From Rhodospirillaceae bacterium (GTDB taxonomy: Bacteria; Pseudomonadota; Alphaproteobacteria; Rhodospirillales; Magnetospirillaceae), in NCBI GenBank assembly GCA_013349735.1, contig DUZC01000105.1, forward strand, positions 1 through 5,892: DNA of 5,892 nucleotides, in the 5' to 3' direction. The stretch's first letter is position 1. Each line of letters opens with the position of its first letter. Shown piece after piece: positions 5,367 to 5,892 of this stretch. The notes under the pieces were generated by a model, which worked only from the letters and a program-made list of their open reading frames with translations, was not told where the DNA came from and made no database searches. Position numbers and translations under genes: made by a program.

Positions 5367-5407
5367 GAGAGAACCATCTCTGCCTTTCGCTTCCCGCACC
5401 GAGTTAT

Positions 5408-5415
5408 GTTATAAT
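5408..5415. promoter_or_regulatory. Overlapping divergent -10 boxes between fzlA and the uppP-like gene
   Basis: The plus strand carries a perfect TATAAT (5410-5415), 26 bp before the TTG of the uppP-like gene. The minus strand of the same site reads TATAAC (5413-5408), which would start an fzlA transcript about 135 nt upstream of its ATG. Neither has a good -35 at 17 bp. If both are used, polymerases would compete for the site and link expression of the two genes. Confidence 0.4.
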
Positions 5416-5441
5416 CGTAACACCATGGGGGAATAATCGCG

Positions 5442-5892
5442 TTGAATTTAACGGATATTGCTATTCTTTCGATCGCTGAGGGCGTCGCGGACGTCTGGCC
5501 GATTGATGCCACCGGTCACACCCTGTTGGTGGCCGGCCTGCTTGGCTGGCGGGCGGGAACGATTGGTGTCGCGGTTCACCTGGGTACGGCGCTGGCTCTA
5601 TTGGCTTTTCTTTGGCGCGACGTCATTTTCATCAGCCAAGGCCTTTGGAAATTACGCAAGATGCGCGTCGAGCCAGGGACCCGTCTGTTGGCCAAGGCGG
5701 TGACCGTCGCCTTTCCATGGGTTGCCATGCAGATATTTTGGGGCCCGCCGCTGACCGCCAAGCCGGCCGATCTTTTGTTGGTAGGAATAACGACTATTCT
5801 CTGCGCTTTCCTCATGGGGGCCGCCGACCGCATGTGCATGACGGTCAAGCGCATTGAACATATGGGTGCCGTCGTTGCTTTGGTTCTCGGTG
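5442..5892 (+). CDS. UppP/BacA-like undecaprenyl-diphosphatase family membrane protein (3' end outside window)
   Basis: The N-terminal ~150 residues of a polytopic membrane protein of the UppP (BacA) family, which dephosphorylates undecaprenyl diphosphate to recycle the lipid carrier for peptidoglycan. The match is clear in EGVADVWPIDATGH (13-26) and VAVHLGTALALLAFLWRDV, then in the hydrophobic segments around VGITTILCAFLMGAADR and the following RIEHMGAVVALVLG. Canonical members have (E/Q)GxTE followed by P[IV]SS[ST]GH; E. coli uses Glu17, Glu21, Ser26, Ser27 and His30. Here the equivalents are Glu13, Asp17, Asp22, Ala23 and His26, so the first active-site loop is altered. The start is TTG at 5442, with GGGGGA 9 nt upstream and the normal family start MNLTDIAIL. 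It may be a paralogue with changed activity rather than the main UppP; the second motif lies beyond the window. Confidence 0.82.
   Translation, partial: MNLTDIAILSIAEGVADVWPIDATGHTLLVAGLLGWRAGTIGVAVHLGTALALLAFLWRDVIFISQGLWKLRKMRVEPGTRLLAKAVTVAFPWVAMQIFWGPPLTAKPADLLLVGITTILCAFLMGAADRMCMTVKRIEHMGAVVALVLG

Noticed and set aside
5357..5381. Intrinsic terminator near CTCCCCCTCAAGGAG
   Set aside because: The G/C-rich arms are not followed by a T-tract on either strand, and they lie upstream of both adjacent genes. A leader structure is a better reading.
5425..5436. ATG GGG GAA TAA mini-ORF just before the uppP-like start
   Set aside because: It could be a coupling uORF, but it overlaps the GGGGGA ribosome-binding site and is short enough to arise by chance.
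5132..5512. 126-codon minus-strand open frame overlapping the start of fzlA
   Set aside because: It runs through the fzlA coding region in another frame and through the intergenic inverted repeats, with low-complexity, non-protein-like composition and no family resemblance.

Overview
The window looks like chromosomal DNA from an alphaproteobacterium, probably of the Rhodospirillales type. The base composition is moderately GC-rich. Three signs support the assignment: a GST-fold protein ending in PPPHYADLDF, which is the C-terminal signature I associate with the alphaproteobacterial division factor FzlA; a GC-rich palindrome of the kind scattered between alphaproteobacterial genes; and a MASE1 sensor. 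I see no phage, transposon, CRISPR or integration signature, and no tRNA or rRNA. The lineage is an inference from family knowledge, not from a database search.

Left part (1-2110): the window opens inside the last ~150 codons of acetyl-CoA synthetase (acs, +), including the C-terminal motif with the regulatory lysine. A strong 11-bp hairpin follows, then a stretch with several further inverted repeats. A low-molecular-weight protein-tyrosine phosphatase (-) comes next. It is divergent from a SIRT5/CobB-type sirtuin (+), with a clear TATAAT box between them. Converging on the sirtuin with a 7-bp gap is a short membrane-protein ORF (-) that I do not recognise.

Middle (2111-3466): a promoter-like region with a 15-bp palindrome precedes a MASE1-PAS integral membrane sensor (+). 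This sensor stops straight after its PAS domain, with no kinase, cyclase or phosphodiesterase module.

Right part (3442-5892): a tightly packed minus-strand operon reads fzlA, then a secreted polysaccharide deacetylase (20-nt overlap), then a GNAT acetyltransferase (4-nt overlap). Its end overlaps the sensor gene by 25 nt. Divergent from fzlA is the start of a bacitracin-resistance/undecaprenyl-diphosphatase-like gene (uppP-like, +), cut by the window edge. The 176-bp gap between fzlA and the uppP-like gene holds a TTATAA core usable as a -10 box on both strands. It also holds, on the fzlA side, an inverted-repeat set that can fold into a closed multi-branch RNA leader.

How the genes may work together: the right half has a cell-envelope and division theme (FtsZ/divisome activation, glycan deacetylation, lipid-carrier recycling). 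The left half places the classic acetylation target Acs about 0.7 kb from a sirtuin of the family that deacylates it. The two points most worth a second look are the possible structured leader of fzlA and the altered active-site motif of the UppP-like protein.
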